From NCBI GenBank assembly GCA_036555035.1, contig DATBMB010000174.1, forward strand, positions 7,487 through 71,486: 64,000 bases of DNA. The letters run 5' to 3'. Shown one piece after another: positions 1-8,961 of the stretch (positions are counted from its first letter, which is position 1; each line of letters opens with the position of its first letter). The stretch comes from SG8-41 sp036555035 (GTDB lineage Bacteria; Pseudomonadota; Gammaproteobacteria; Burkholderiales; SG8-41). The position numbers and the translations under genes are program-made. A model generated the notes under the pieces. The model saw nothing but the letters and a program-made list of their open reading frames with translations, made no database searches and had not been told where the DNA came from.

Positions 1-783
1 GGCGCAGCGCTCGGCGATGCGGGAGCGGGCCCGCGCGCTGATGTGCAGCGCCGGGGCCTCCTCGAGCAGCTTCTGGTGGCGCCGCTGCATCGAGCAGTCG
101 CGCTCCCCGAGGTGGATCGCGTTGCGGAAGCGGTCGGCCAGCACCTGGAATTCGATGTGGCGCGGGTCCTCGAGGTACTTCTCGATGTAGAGCATCGGGT
201 TGCCGAAGGCCGCCTGCGCCTCCGTACGCGTGGTCTGCACCGCGGTCAGCAGCGCGGCCTCGGTGTGCACCACGCGCATGCCGCGGCCTCCGCCCCCGCC
301 CGCCGCCTTGATGATGACCGGGTAGCCGATCGAGCGCGCGATTTTCACCACGTCGTTCGCTTCCTGCGGCAGCGGCTCGTCCACCCCCGGCACCACCGGT
401 ATCCCGGCCTTCTTCATCGCGTTCTTGGCGTTCACCTTGTCGCCCAGCAGCCGGATGGTCTCGGCGCGCGGGCCGACGAACACGAATCCGCTCTGCACCA
501 CGCGCTCGGCAAAGTCGGCGTTCTCGGAGAGGAAGCCCCAGCCGGGGTGGATCGCCTCGGCGTCCGTCACCTCCGCGGCGCTGATGATGGCGGGGATATT
601 GAGGTAGCTCGCGCTCGAGGGCGGCGGCCCGATGCACACGGACTCATCGGCGAGCTTGACGTACTTGGCGTCGCGATCCGCCTCCGAGTGCACGACGACC
701 GTCTTGATGCCGAGCTCGCGGCAGGCGCGCTGGATGCGCAGCGCCACCTCCCCGCGGTTGGCAATGAGTATTTTCTCGAACAT
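1..783 (-). CDS. accC: Acetyl-CoA carboxylase, biotin carboxylase subunit (3' part missing)
   Basis: Biotin carboxylase carries out the ATP-dependent carboxylation of the biotin on AccB, the first half-reaction of malonyl-CoA synthesis in the cytosol. The 261 codons present start MFEKILIANRGEVALRIQRA, the usual AccC N-terminus. They continue through the glycine-rich ATP-grasp loop (AAGGGGGRGMR, about residues 160-170) and the carboxylase signature ERDCSMQRRHQKLLEEAP near the cut. The family is about 450 residues long, so roughly 190 C-terminal residues lie outside the window. The gene follows accB by 21 bp on the same strand and is surely co-transcribed with it. Identification is firm; only the 3' end is unseen. 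Confidence 0.97.
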   Translation of the reverse strand, partial: MFEKILIANRGEVALRIQRACRELGIKTVVVHSEADRDAKYVKLADESVCIGPPPSSASYLNIPAIISAAEVTDAEAIHPGWGFLSENADFAERVVQSGFVFVGPRAETIRLLGDKVNAKNAMKKAGIPVVPGVDEPLPQEANDVVKIARSIGYPVIIKAAGGGGGRGMRVVHTEAALLTAVQTTRTEAQAAFGNPMLYIEKYLEDPRHIEFQVLADRFRNAIHLGERDCSMQRRHQKLLEEAPALHISARARSRIAERCA

Positions 784-804
784 GGCAAGCGGTAGGCTCG
801 CCGC

Positions 805-1278
805 CTACCCGAGGATGAAAAGCGGCTCTCCGTATTCGACCGGCTGGCCGTTCTCGACGAGGATCGCCTTGACGGTGCCGTCCTGGTCGGCTTCGATCTC
901 GTTGAGAAGCTTCATCGCCTCGATGATGCAGAGCGTGTCGCCCGCCTTGACGGCCTGGCCCACGTCGACGAACGCCTTCGCCCCCGGCGCCGAGGAGCGG
1001 TAGAACGTGCCGACCATCGGCGAGCGGATGACGTGCCCCTCGGGCGCCGCCGCCGCAGCCTCGCCCTCGACCGGCGCCGCGGGCGCCCCGGCCGCCGCCG
1101 GGGCAGGCCCCGGTCCCGCGAGCGGGGGCGCGACGACGTGCGTCACCGTCGCCGCCTGCTGCCCGGCGCCCGCGCCGCGGCTGATCCGGACCTTCTCCTC
1201 GCCCTCGGTGATCTCGAGCTCCGCGATGCCCGACTGCTGCACGAGATCGATCAGCGTCTTGACCTTGCGCAGGTCCAT
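805..1278 (-). CDS. accB: Acetyl-CoA carboxylase biotin carboxyl carrier protein
   Basis: This 157-residue protein is the biotin-bearing swinging arm of acetyl-CoA carboxylase, passing carboxyl groups from AccC to AccA/AccD. The N-terminal helical region (MDLRKVKTLIDLVQQSG) is followed by an Ala/Pro-rich flexible linker (about residues 48-80) and a C-terminal biotinyl domain. The biotin attachment motif EAMKL places the modified lysine at K123. Length is normal for the family. The gene begins 3 bp downstream of the aroQ stop and is followed by accC, the common aroQ-accB-accC arrangement of betaproteobacteria. Confidence 0.97.
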   Translation of the reverse strand: MDLRKVKTLIDLVQQSGIAELEITEGEEKVRISRGAGAGQQAATVTHVVAPPLAGPGPAPAAAGAPAAPVEGEAAAAAPEGHVIRSPMVGTFYRSSAPGAKAFVDVGQAVKAGDTLCIIEAMKLLNEIEADQDGTVKAILVENGQPVEYGEPLFILG

Positions 1279-1281
1279 CGC

Positions 1282-1737
1282 CTAGCGCTTTCTCGCGGAA
1301 TGGCTCAGGGCGAACTCCAGGGCGAGCTCGTAGCCCCGGGCGCCGAGCCCGCTGATGATCCCGACCGCGATGTCGGTGAAATACGAGACGCGCCGGAAGG
1401 ACTCGCGCGCGAACACGTTGGAGAGGTGCACCTCGACGAACGGGATGCCGACCGCTGCGAGCGCATCGCGCAGCGCCACGCTGGTATGGGTGTAGGCGGC
1501 CGGGTTGATGATGATGAAATCCACGCCCTCCCGGCGGGCCTGCTGGATGCGCTCGACCAAGTCCGCCTCGGCGTTGCTCTGGTAGGTCGACAGCCGCACC
1601 TTGGCCGCTCGTGCGCGCCGGCTGAGGCGGGAATTAATCGCTTTCAGGGTGTCGCTGCCGTAGTGCTGCGTCTCCCGGGTCCCCAGAAGGTTGAGATTCG
1701 GCCCGTTGATGACGAGTATGTTCTTGGCGCCAGCCAT
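1282..1737 (-). CDS. aroQ: Type II 3-dehydroquinate dehydratase
   Basis: This enzyme dehydrates 3-dehydroquinate to 3-dehydroshikimate, step three of the shikimate pathway, as a cytosolic dodecamer. The 151 residues contain the type II signature NGPNLNLLGTRE, with the catalytic tyrosine at Y26 (QHYG). They also contain the substrate loop NPAAYTHTSVALRDAL and the VHLSN motif. Two positions differ from the commonest form: RET replaces REP, and QSNAEADL replaces QSNHEGEL. Both look conservative. The gene is tightly linked to accB downstream and separated from the tlpA-like gene upstream by 168 bp without an obvious terminator. Confidence 0.96.
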   Translation of the reverse strand: MAGAKNILVINGPNLNLLGTRETQHYGSDTLKAINSRLSRRARAAKVRLSTYQSNAEADLVERIQQARREGVDFIIINPAAYTHTSVALRDALAAVGIPFVEVHLSNVFARESFRRVSYFTDIAVGIISGLGARGYELALEFALSHSARKR

Positions 1738-1905
1738 GCCGGTTCGGCCAGACCCTTAAGCGAGGATCGCGGCAAGTTTGCCAAAGATCGACGAAATTGT
1801 CCAGGATTTGGACGAAGTTACTGTAACTTGACCCTAGGGGGGTGGCTCGGCCGGTGGGGCGCTCCAAAAGGCCCCTTGGCCCCCGGCGCGGACCGGAAGC
1901 GGCCC

Positions 1906-2445
1906 TCAGAGGAGGGGTTTGACGAGGCTTTCCAGCCGGGCTTCCTTGATCCCACCGGGCTCGCGGCTCACCAGGTTGCCCTTGCGGTCGATCACCAGCG
2001 TGTAGGGCAGGACCCCTGCCCGGTTTCCGGCCTGGCGCAGTTGCTCCAGGGTCTCCAGCCCGGCGATCAGCAGGGGGTAGTTGATGCGGAACTCGCTGGC
2101 AAACGCGGCCACCTTGTCCGGCTGATCGAAGGCGATGCCGACGAACTGCAGCCCCCGGCTTCCGTAGCGCTCCTGCATCCGCACGAACACCGGGATCTCC
2201 TCCCGGCACGGCGCGCACCACGTCGCCCAGTAGTTGATGACGATTACCCCGCCCCGCCATTGCCCGATTTCCCGCGTTCCGCCCGCGACGTCGGCGAGCG
2301 GGGTCGCCAGGACCCGCTCCACGACGGCTGCCGGATCCGTGCCGGATCCCGCCGAGCGTCCGGTCGACCACAGGTGGTAGGCGGCGCCCCCCGCGGCGGA
2401 CAGGGCCGCCACCGCTGCGAACACCGCGACGGCGCGCGCCTTCAT
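1906..2445 (-). CDS. TlpA/ResA-type thiol-disulfide oxidoreductase
   Basis: This is a membrane-anchored periplasmic thioredoxin-fold protein of 179 residues. A hydrophobic N-terminal segment (about residues 4-24) serves as signal anchor. The redox motif WCAPC places the active cysteines at C77 and C80, and the cis-proline region reads GVLPYTLVID. Such proteins keep cytochrome c haem-binding or other exported cysteines reduced and receive electrons from DsbD/CcdA. Its start codon overlaps the dsbD stop by 4 bp (ATGA), so it is translationally coupled to its likely electron donor. The exact substrate cannot be read from sequence. Confidence 0.93.
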   Translation of the reverse strand: MKARAVAVFAAVAALSAAGGAAYHLWSTGRSAGSGTDPAAVVERVLATPLADVAGGTREIGQWRGGVIVINYWATWCAPCREEIPVFVRMQERYGSRGLQFVGIAFDQPDKVAAFASEFRINYPLLIAGLETLEQLRQAGNRAGVLPYTLVIDRKGNLVSREPGGIKEARLESLVKPLL

Positions 2446-4226
2446 CGCCGGAAAGCGAGCGCCTGGTCGAGCACTGCCAGGAAGCGATCGGCCGCCTGGT
2501 ATCCGATGACGCGCAAGCCCTCGATCTCGCGCCCGTCCCGATCGAAGAACACGATCCCCGGCGGGCCGAAGAGGCGGAAGCGCCTGAGCAGCGCCGCGTC
2601 CTGCGCGCTGTTGGCGGTGACGTCAGCCTGCAGCAGCACCATGTCGCGGAAGCGGGCCCGCACCCGCTTGTCGCTGAAGGTGTAACGCTCCATCTCCTTG
2701 CACGAGACGCACCAGTCCGCGTAGAAATCCAGCATCACGGTGCGCCCGGCGGCGGCGCGGATGCGCTCGTCGAGCTCGGTGACGCTCCCGATCCGCTCGA
2801 ACGGCGTCTCGGTCGAGGCGCCCCCGGTTTCCGTGACGCGCAGGCCCGAGAGCGGCTGCAGCACGTCGCGTCCGCCCGAGAGCGCGCCGACGAGGTAGGC
2901 GAGGCCCGCGAGGAGCGCGAGGATGCCCAGCCCCTTGCTGAGCTTCTGGAAGCCGTGCGCCCCTGGGGGCAGGGGATCGATGGCGCGCAGGGTGATCGCG
3001 GTCACGATCAGGAGCGCCGCCCACGCGAGCATCTGGACCGCCACCGGCAGAAACGGCGAGACGATGTAGATCGCCATCCCGAGCAGCAGGGTGCCGAAGC
3101 CGCGCTTCACCGTCTCCATCCATGGCCCCGCCTTCGGCATCAGCGCCCCGGCCGATGCGCCCACCGCGAGAAGCGGCACGCCCATCCCGAGCGCCATCGC
3201 GAAGAGCGCCGAGCCCCCGAGCACGACGTCGCGGCTCTGCCCGATGTAGAGCAGCGCCCCCGCCAGGGGCGCAGCCATGCAGGGACCGAGGATCAGCGCC
3301 GAGAGCACCCCCATCACGAATACGCCCACCGCGTGCCCGCCGTGGAACCGGCTGCTCGCATCGGCGAGCCGGCTCTGCAGCGCCACCGGCAGCTGCAGGT
3401 CGTAGAGCCCGAACATGGCGAGCGCGAGGGCGACGAACACCAGCGCGAACGCGCCGAGAACCCAGGGCGTCTGCAGCGCCACCGAGAGCATCGCCCCGGA
3501 CAATCCCGCCGCGACCCCGGCCACCGCATAGGTGACCGCCATGCCGAGGACGTAGACGGCCGCCAGCGTGAAGCCCCGCGTCTTGGTGATGGGCTGGCGC
3601 GCGCCGACGATGACGCTCGAGAGGATGGGGACCATCGGCAGCACGCAGGGCGTGAACGACAGCAGCAGCCCGAAGCCGAAGAAGCTTGCGATCGCGAGCC
3701 AGAATCCGCCCTCGAACACCCGCGCCGCGAGCGTGTCGTCCGCCGCCGCGCCCGGCCCGGAGAAAAATCCGGGGGCGGCGTCACTGCGCGCGGCCCCGCC
3801 TGCCAGCGAAGCGAGCCGCAGCTCGGCTTTCTGCTCGTGCGGCACGTAGCACACGCCGATGTCCGCGCAGCCCTGCGAGATCGCGCTGAGCTGCAGCGCC
3901 GGAACGCTCGCATCGGCGAGCTCGAAGGGCAGCACGATGGTGAGGTCCCCGCGATAGGTCTCGACCTCGCCGAAGAACTCGTCGCGGTGCTTTTTCCCCG
4001 GCGGCAACTGCGGCGCTCCGACTCTTGCGCCCGCGGGGGCGAGCGTGAACTGGAACTTGTCCCGGTACATGTAGTAGCCGGGGGCGATCTGGTAGCGCAC
4101 CTCGATCGAGCGCGCGTCGCTCAGGCGCGCGGCGAATCGAAATGCCTTGTCCGGCTCGAGCAGCTCCGGCTCCGCCGCGCGCGTGCCACACGCAATCGCC
4201 AGCAGGACGATCAGGGTGAAGCGCAT
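2442..4226 (-). CDS. dsbD: Thiol:disulfide interchange protein DsbD
   Basis: DsbD carries electrons from cytoplasmic thioredoxin across the inner membrane to periplasmic thioredoxin-like proteins. The 594 residues show all three parts. First is a cleavable signal (1-17) and a periplasmic alpha domain with cysteines C120 and C126 (GCADIGVCYVP). Then comes an eight-helix-type membrane core with the paired-cysteine motifs FTPCVLPMVPI and LGPCMAAPLAG. Last is a C-terminal thioredoxin domain with WCVSC (C506, C509). All six redox cysteines are present and length is normal. It lies between cutA, 19 bp upstream, and the overlapping tlpA-like gene, the usual cutA-dsbD order. Confidence 0.97.
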   Translation of the reverse strand: MRFTLIVLLAIACGTRAAEPELLEPDKAFRFAARLSDARSIEVRYQIAPGYYMYRDKFQFTLAPAGARVGAPQLPPGKKHRDEFFGEVETYRGDLTIVLPFELADASVPALQLSAISQGCADIGVCYVPHEQKAELRLASLAGGAARSDAAPGFFSGPGAAADDTLAARVFEGGFWLAIASFFGFGLLLSFTPCVLPMVPILSSVIVGARQPITKTRGFTLAAVYVLGMAVTYAVAGVAAGLSGAMLSVALQTPWVLGAFALVFVALALAMFGLYDLQLPVALQSRLADASSRFHGGHAVGVFVMGVLSALILGPCMAAPLAGALLYIGQSRDVVLGGSALFAMALGMGVPLLAVGASAGALMPKAGPWMETVKRGFGTLLLGMAIYIVSPFLPVAVQMLAWAALLIVTAITLRAIDPLPPGAHGFQKLSKGLGILALLAGLAYLVGALSGGRDVLQPLSGLRVTETGGASTETPFERIGSVTELDERIRAAAGRTVMLDFYADWCVSCKEMERYTFSDKRVRARFRDMVLLQADVTANSAQDAALLRRFRLFGPPGIVFFDRDGREIEGLRVIGYQAADRFLAVLDQALAFRR

Positions 4227-4245
4227 GGCGGGGGGATGAATCCTG

Positions 4246-4575
4246 TCAGCCGATGGAGATGCTGGTTTCGTCCGCGACCCACCGCAGGTAGTCCTCGAAA
4301 CCGCGCACCATTGGGACCGCGATTATTTCCGGAAGTTCATAGGGATGCAGCCTGCGGATCGCGGCCTCGACCTCGGCGTAGCGGGCGCCGCGCGTCTTGA
4401 TCAGGACCGGCACTTCGCGCGCGTTCTCGACCGCGCCCTTCCAGCGGTAGACCGACGCGCACTCGGCGAGCACGTTCACGCACGCCGCGAGCTTCTTCGC
4501 GACGAGCTCGTGGGCGAGCCGCGTCGCGGCCTCGCGGTCGGGCAGGTTCGTGAATACGATGATCGCGTCATCCAT
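4246..4575 (-). CDS. cutA: Divalent-cation tolerance protein CutA
   Basis: CutA is a small trimeric ferredoxin-like-fold protein first linked to copper tolerance. Its biochemical role remains unsettled, and it is frequently encoded next to dsbD, as here. The 109 residues include the conserved AACVNVL segment with the metal-region cysteine, the YRWKG motif and the diagnostic LHPYELPEIIAVP stretch. It is the first gene of the leftward run cutA-dsbD-tlpA-aroQ-accB-accC, so its promoter should lie in the 113-bp gap before the divergent gene at 4689. Confidence 0.95.
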   Translation of the reverse strand: MDDAIIVFTNLPDREAATRLAHELVAKKLAACVNVLAECASVYRWKGAVENAREVPVLIKTRGARYAEVEAAIRRLHPYELPEIIAVPMVRGFEDYLRWVADETSISIG

Positions 4576-4688
4576 GCGCGCGGATGCCCGCCGGTCGCTG
4601 TGGTAGACTGCCGCCCCGCTCCTGTTTCATGAGACGATTCTAGCTCAACCGCTCCGCCGAGCCGCGGCGGCGGCGCGATCGCGAAACC

Positions 4689-5717
4689 GTGTCCCACCAG
4701 GTCACCATCCAGTCGAGCGGTCACCAGTTCACCGTCAACGATGGCGAGACCGTGCTCGCCGCCGCCTTGCGCGAGGGCATCGTCATCGCCTACGGCTGCC
4801 GCCACGGCATCTGCGGCACCTGCAAGGGCCGGCTGCTCGCGGGCGCCGTGGATTACGGCGTCTACCAGGAGCACGCCATGACCGAGGCGGAGCGGCGCGC
4901 GGGCATGGCGCTGTTCTGCCAGGCGAAGCCGCTCGCCGATCTCACCATCCAGTGCCGCGAGATCGGCTCGGCCGTGAAGGGCATCCAGATCAAGATCCTG
5001 CCGGCCCGCGTCGTGAAGATGCAGCGCGCCGCGCCCGACGTGATGCTGCTCGATCTCAAGCTCCCGGCGAACGAGCGGCTGCAGTATCTCGCCGGCCAGT
5101 ACATCGACGTCCTGCTGCGGGGCGGCATCCGCCGCAGCTTCTCGATGGCGAACGCGCCGGGGGACGACGGCGTTCTCCAGCTGCACCTGAGAGACTACGG
5201 CGGCCCGTTCAGCCAGCATGTCTTCGGCACGATGAAGGAAAAGGACATCGTCCGCTTCGAGGGCCCCTTCGGGACGTTCTTCCTGCGCGAGGAGAGCGCG
5301 AAGCCCATCATCCTCCTCGCAAGCGGCACCGGCTTCGCGCCGATCAAGGCAATCGTGGAGCATGCGCAGCACACGGGGGTGAGCCGCCCAATGACGCTCT
5401 ACTGGGGATGCCGGGTGCGCGCCGATCTCTACCTGAACGGGCTTGCGGAAAGCTGGCACCATGCGGGCACGCTTCGCTACGTGCCGGTGCTCTCCGATGC
5501 CCCCGTCTCGGACGGCTGGACCGGGCGCACCGGTCTGGTCCACCGCGCCGTGATGGAGGATTTCCCGGATCTCTCCGGCTACCAGGTCTACGCCTGCGGC
5601 GCGCCGGTGATGGTGGACGCAGCGCGCCGCGATTTCACCTCGAGGTGCGGCCTGCCCGAGGAGGAGTTTTACTCCGACTCCTTCACCCCCTCGGCGCCGG
5701 AGCCGGCACCGGGCTGA
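4689..5717 (+). CDS. 2Fe-2S ferredoxin / FAD-NAD(P)H reductase (CDP-6-deoxy-3,4-glucoseen reductase-like)
   Basis: This is a 342-residue single-chain electron-transfer flavoprotein. The N-terminal plant-type ferredoxin domain holds cluster cysteines C37, C42, C45 and C77. It is followed by an FAD-binding ferredoxin-reductase domain (RRSFSMAN motif) and a NAD(P)-binding domain (SGTGFAPIKAIVE). The architecture matches reductase components of aromatic oxygenases and the AscD-like proteins commonly annotated in betaproteobacteria. No oxygenase partner or deoxysugar cluster is adjacent, so the redox partner is unknown. The start is a GTG. It is divergent from cutA and 16 bp ahead of a cation transporter. 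Confidence 0.88.
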   Translation: MSHQVTIQSSGHQFTVNDGETVLAAALREGIVIAYGCRHGICGTCKGRLLAGAVDYGVYQEHAMTEAERRAGMALFCQAKPLADLTIQCREIGSAVKGIQIKILPARVVKMQRAAPDVMLLDLKLPANERLQYLAGQYIDVLLRGGIRRSFSMANAPGDDGVLQLHLRDYGGPFSQHVFGTMKEKDIVRFEGPFGTFFLREESAKPIILLASGTGFAPIKAIVEHAQHTGVSRPMTLYWGCRVRADLYLNGLAESWHHAGTLRYVPVLSDAPVSDGWTGRTGLVHRAVMEDFPDLSGYQVYACGAPVMVDAARRDFTSRCGLPEEEFYSDSFTPSAPEPAPG

Positions 5718-5733
5718 GCCCGCGAGCGCTTCC

Positions 5734-6633
5734 ATGCCGAGCACCGGCGCCAGCAAGTTCGCGCTCCTGTCGATCGCCGCGGCGCTGGCGACCATCGCGC
5801 TGAAGACCCTGGCGTGGTGGCTCACCGGCTCGGTCGGGCTGCTCTCGGACGCCATCGAGGGCAGCATCAACCTCGCCGGCGCCACCGTCGCGCTGGCGAT
5901 GATCAGCGTCGCAGCCCGCCCCCCCGACGAGGATCACGCGTTCGGCTACACCAAGGCCGAGTATTTCGCGAGCGGGCTGGAGGGAACCCTCATCCTCGCC
6001 GCGGCGATCGCCATCGGCATCGCCGCGGTCGACCGCCTCATCACCCCGCGGCCGCTCGAGCAGGTCGGCACCGGGCTTGCCGTCGCAGTGGCCGCCTCGC
6101 TCATCAATTACGGCGTCGCGCGGCGGCTCGACCGGGCGGCCCGGCACTACCGGTCCGTCGCGCTCGATGCCGACGCCCGGCATCTCATGACCGACGTCTG
6201 GACCTCCGCGGGAGTCATCGCCGGAGTTGCCGCGGTGTGGCTCACCGGCTGGGCGCGGCTCGACCCCCTGATCGCGCTGGCGGTGGCCGCCCATATCGTG
6301 TGGTCCGGCTACAAGCTCATGCAGCGCTCGATCCACGGCCTGCTCGACCGCGCGCTGCCGCCCGACAAGATGCAGGCGCTCGAGGGTGCGCTCGAGCGCC
6401 ACCGTGCCCGGGGCATCGATTTCCACGCCCTGCGCACGCGCCAGGCGGGCGCGCGCTCGTTCGTCACGCTGCACGTGCTGGTCCCGGCCGACTGGACGGT
6501 CGCGCGGGGCCACGAGCTGGCGCACGAGGTCGAGAACGACATCCGCGCGGCGCTTCCCGGTGCCGCGGTGCTGACGCACGTGGAGCCGCTCGGCTACCCG
6601 GAGTCCTACCAGGACGTGGACCTCGACCGCTAG
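5734..6633 (+). CDS. Cation diffusion facilitator family transporter
   Basis: This is an inner-membrane divalent-cation/proton antiporter of 299 residues with about six membrane helices and a C-terminal cytoplasmic regulatory domain (about 205-299). The TM2 metal motif reads SDAIEGSIN, giving E42 and N46 at the positions usually held by His/Asp and Asp. The TM5 motif retains HxxxD (HLMTD, around residue 150). This belongs to the subgroup with an ES/EG-x-x-N TM2 motif, so the transported metal (Zn, Fe, Mn or Co) cannot be assigned. It follows the flavin reductase by 16 bp, and its stop overlaps the convergent hemY stop. Confidence 0.9.
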   Translation: MPSTGASKFALLSIAAALATIALKTLAWWLTGSVGLLSDAIEGSINLAGATVALAMISVAARPPDEDHAFGYTKAEYFASGLEGTLILAAAIAIGIAAVDRLITPRPLEQVGTGLAVAVAASLINYGVARRLDRAARHYRSVALDADARHLMTDVWTSAGVIAGVAAVWLTGWARLDPLIALAVAAHIVWSGYKLMQRSIHGLLDRALPPDKMQALEGALERHRARGIDFHALRTRQAGARSFVTLHVLVPADWTVARGHELAHEVENDIRAALPGAAVLTHVEPLGYPESYQDVDLDR

Positions 6634-7835
6634 AGCGACGTGCGGCGGCGCCCCCCGGTCGCGGCGTTCAACTGCGCCAGCGCGAGCCTCAGGCCCTCGC
6701 GGTCGTGCCGCCGCGCGGCCTCGGCATTGCCGAGGCTCTCCTGCAGCCGGGCGAGCGCCAGGTGCGCGGTGTAGGTCGGCTCGACCGCGACGCTCGCCTC
6801 GAGATAGCTCTGCGCCTTGCCCCACAACCCCTGCTCGCCGCACAGGCGGCCGAGCGTCAGCAGCAGCACAGCATCCCCGGGATGCGCCTTCAACCACTCC
6901 TCGGCGCGCTCGATGCGCCGCACGGCGTCGCCGCCCTCGCACTCGGCATAGAGGCGTACCAGCTCGCTGTCCCAGTTCGCGCTCACGGCCTGCTCGACGA
7001 TCCGGTGCGCCCGGTCACAGCCCCCCAGCGCGATGAAGCCGCGCGCCGCCGCCAGCGCGACGCGCCGCTCGGTGCGGTCCGAGGACGACAGCTTGTCCCA
7101 CGCCTCCTCCAGCGCGCGCGCATCCACGGCCTTGCGCTTGAGATGCTCCGCGAGCGCGTAGCGGCGCAGCTGGTCCGCTTGCTCGGGGTCGTACACGCCG
7201 CGCTTGCGCAGCTCCTCCGTCAGCGCCAGCACCTCCCCCCAGTTGCGCGCCTGCTGCTGGGCTTTGAGCTCCAAGCGCAGCGCCGCAGTGTGGCGGCGCG
7301 GGAGCCGCCGCAGCATTTCGAGCGCGTCCTGGTGGCGGCGCTCCTCGAGCATCAAGTCGGCCTCGGTCACGACCCGCGCGGGCGCGTCGGGAAGGGCGGC
7401 GGCCGCCTGCGCGAGATAGGCGTCGCGCCGCTCGTAGTCGCGCAGCTCGTGCGCTGCGCGCGCTGCCAGCAGCGCCGCGAGGCCGGAAAACTCGCGCCAC
7501 TCGAGGGCGGCGGCAGCGGCGTGCTCCGCCCGGCGGTAGCGCCCCGCGAGATACTCCTGCAGCGCCTCGAGGAGCGTCGCCCAGGCCCTCTCGCGGCGCC
7601 GCGAGTCGCGGTACGCGCGTACCTGCCCCGGCAGGCGCAGCGCGGCGCTCGCGGCACGCACCAGCGCGTAGCCGGCGGCGAACGCAAGGAGCAGCAGGAC
7701 GATGAGAAAGTTGAGCGAGATCTCGACGCGCCAGGGCGGCAGCATCAGCAGCGCGTAGCCGCGATTATGCGCGGCTGCGAGCGTGAGCCCCACGGCAAGC
7801 GCCGCGATCACCACCAGCCAGAGCAGGGCCCTCAC
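6630..7835 (-). CDS. hemY: HemY-like membrane protein with tetratricopeptide-type repeats
   Basis: This is the HemY of the hemCDXY cluster, not protoporphyrinogen oxidase; its function in haem synthesis is not established. The 401-residue form begins at a GTG 13 bp after the hemX stop. It shows two N-terminal membrane helices (about residues 3-20 and 38-60) followed by a long alpha-helical TPR-like region (about 75-400). A longer reading would extend into hemX and lacks support. Its last bases overlap the convergent cation-transporter stop. Family assignment rests on topology plus gene order. Confidence 0.9.
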   Translation of the reverse strand: MRALLWLVVIAALAVGLTLAAAHNRGYALLMLPPWRVEISLNFLIVLLLLAFAAGYALVRAASAALRLPGQVRAYRDSRRRERAWATLLEALQEYLAGRYRRAEHAAAAALEWREFSGLAALLAARAAHELRDYERRDAYLAQAAAALPDAPARVVTEADLMLEERRHQDALEMLRRLPRRHTAALRLELKAQQQARNWGEVLALTEELRKRGVYDPEQADQLRRYALAEHLKRKAVDARALEEAWDKLSSSDRTERRVALAAARGFIALGGCDRAHRIVEQAVSANWDSELVRLYAECEGGDAVRRIERAEEWLKAHPGDAVLLLTLGRLCGEQGLWGKAQSYLEASVAVEPTYTAHLALARLQESLGNAEAARRHDREGLRLALAQLNAATGGRRRTSL

Positions 7836-7848
7836 GGTTGCCGCCCAC

Positions 7849-8898
7849 TCACCGCCGGCCGCGCTCGCGGGCTGCCCGCAGGTTGCGCATGGCCTCGAGC
7901 GTTGCGCCGATCTCCGGCGCCTCGATCCCGACCTCGGCATCGTGCAGGCTCTTCAGCGTCGCCAGGGCACGCGCCACGTTGTTGTTGCGCGTAGCGTAGT
8001 AGCGGCCGAGCCAGTCGCGCGCCGCCTTCAGGTCGGCCTTGTAGCTCGTCGCATCGCGGCCGAGCAGCGCCAGGCGCGCGCCGATGAGACGCAGCTTCAG
8101 GTTCTCGCGCAGGAAGAAAGCGTGGGAGGGCGAGAGCAGGGCGGCGTCAGGCTGGTCCATGCGCTCCACGCGGATCAACTGGCCGAGCTCGGTCCGGACA
8201 TCGTCCCAGAAGCGCGTCCAGGAGCCGGCCGGGGCCGCCTCGGTCGCGGCAGCAGGCGGCTCAGGCTGCGCTCGCGCCTCCATCGCGAGGGGGAGCTTGT
8301 CCACCTGCGCGATGAGCGCATCGAGCCGCGCGCTGATCGCGAGCGCGTCCACGTGCGGCGCCGACTTCAGCCGCTCGATGTCGCGGGTAATGGCCTTGCG
8401 CAAGGGCGCCAGCTGCGGCCGGTCCATGCGCCGCAGGCGAGCGTCTGCGGTCTGCAGCGCCGCGAGCGCGGCCTTCACGTTGCCGGCGAGGGAGAGCTGC
8501 TGGCTGGCGATGGCGAGCGACTGCTCGATCTCGGCGTAGGCCCAGTCGTCGCGGTGGCGCGCGAGCTCCTGGTTGAGCGCATCGAGCGCTCCACGCTGGC
8601 TCTCAACGTCCGCGAGCCGGCTCTCGAGCGCGGCAAGCCTCGCTTGCGCGGCGGCGGCCGCCTCGCGCGCCTCCACCGCCGCCAGCCGGCCGGCGCGCGC
8701 CTCGGCGCCGGCCGCGGCGAGCCTCTCCGCCGTCTCCTGGCGCAGCGCCGCGGTCTCGCCATAGCCTTCGTACCACTGCCAGGCCGCCAGGGCGAGGGCG
8801 AGCACCGCGATCCACAACGCCGGATCGAAACCGGGCGACGGCCGTGCCTGCGCGGGCAGTGCGGACGGGGGCCGCGTCTCGGGCGGGGATTCGCTCAC
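7849..8898 (-). CDS. hemX: HemX-like membrane protein
   Basis: HemX is often annotated as uroporphyrinogen-III C-methyltransferase, but this 349-residue protein has no SAM-dependent methylase core. It has a short Pro-rich cytoplasmic N-terminus, one membrane helix (about residues 27-45), a long Ala/Glu/Arg-rich coiled coil (about 50-115) and a helical C-terminal domain. This is the usual HemX architecture. It probably acts as a membrane scaffold for haem enzymes, which is an inference. The start is a GTG. It lies between hemD and hemY in the conserved hemCDXY order. Confidence 0.91.
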   Translation of the reverse strand: MSESPPETRPPSALPAQARPSPGFDPALWIAVLALALAAWQWYEGYGETAALRQETAERLAAAGAEARAGRLAAVEAREAAAAAQARLAALESRLADVESQRGALDALNQELARHRDDWAYAEIEQSLAIASQQLSLAGNVKAALAALQTADARLRRMDRPQLAPLRKAITRDIERLKSAPHVDALAISARLDALIAQVDKLPLAMEARAQPEPPAAATEAAPAGSWTRFWDDVRTELGQLIRVERMDQPDAALLSPSHAFFLRENLKLRLIGARLALLGRDATSYKADLKAARDWLGRYYATRNNNVARALATLKSLHDAEVGIEAPEIGATLEAMRNLRAARERGRR

Positions 8899-8961
8899 GG
8901 GGATTCGCGCCTATTATCGAGATAGGCTCTAGTATGCGGGGAGGCGCCGGGACGCGGCAAT

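Noticed and set aside
1738..1905. Gap between the tlpA-like gene and aroQ searched for a small gene, promoter or terminator
   Set aside because: Only GC-rich runs were seen; no convincing element.
7849..8898. HemX read as a genuine uroporphyrinogen-III methyltransferase
   Set aside because: No SAM-binding or methylase core is present; it is a single-helix coiled-coil protein, so the enzyme name is not used.
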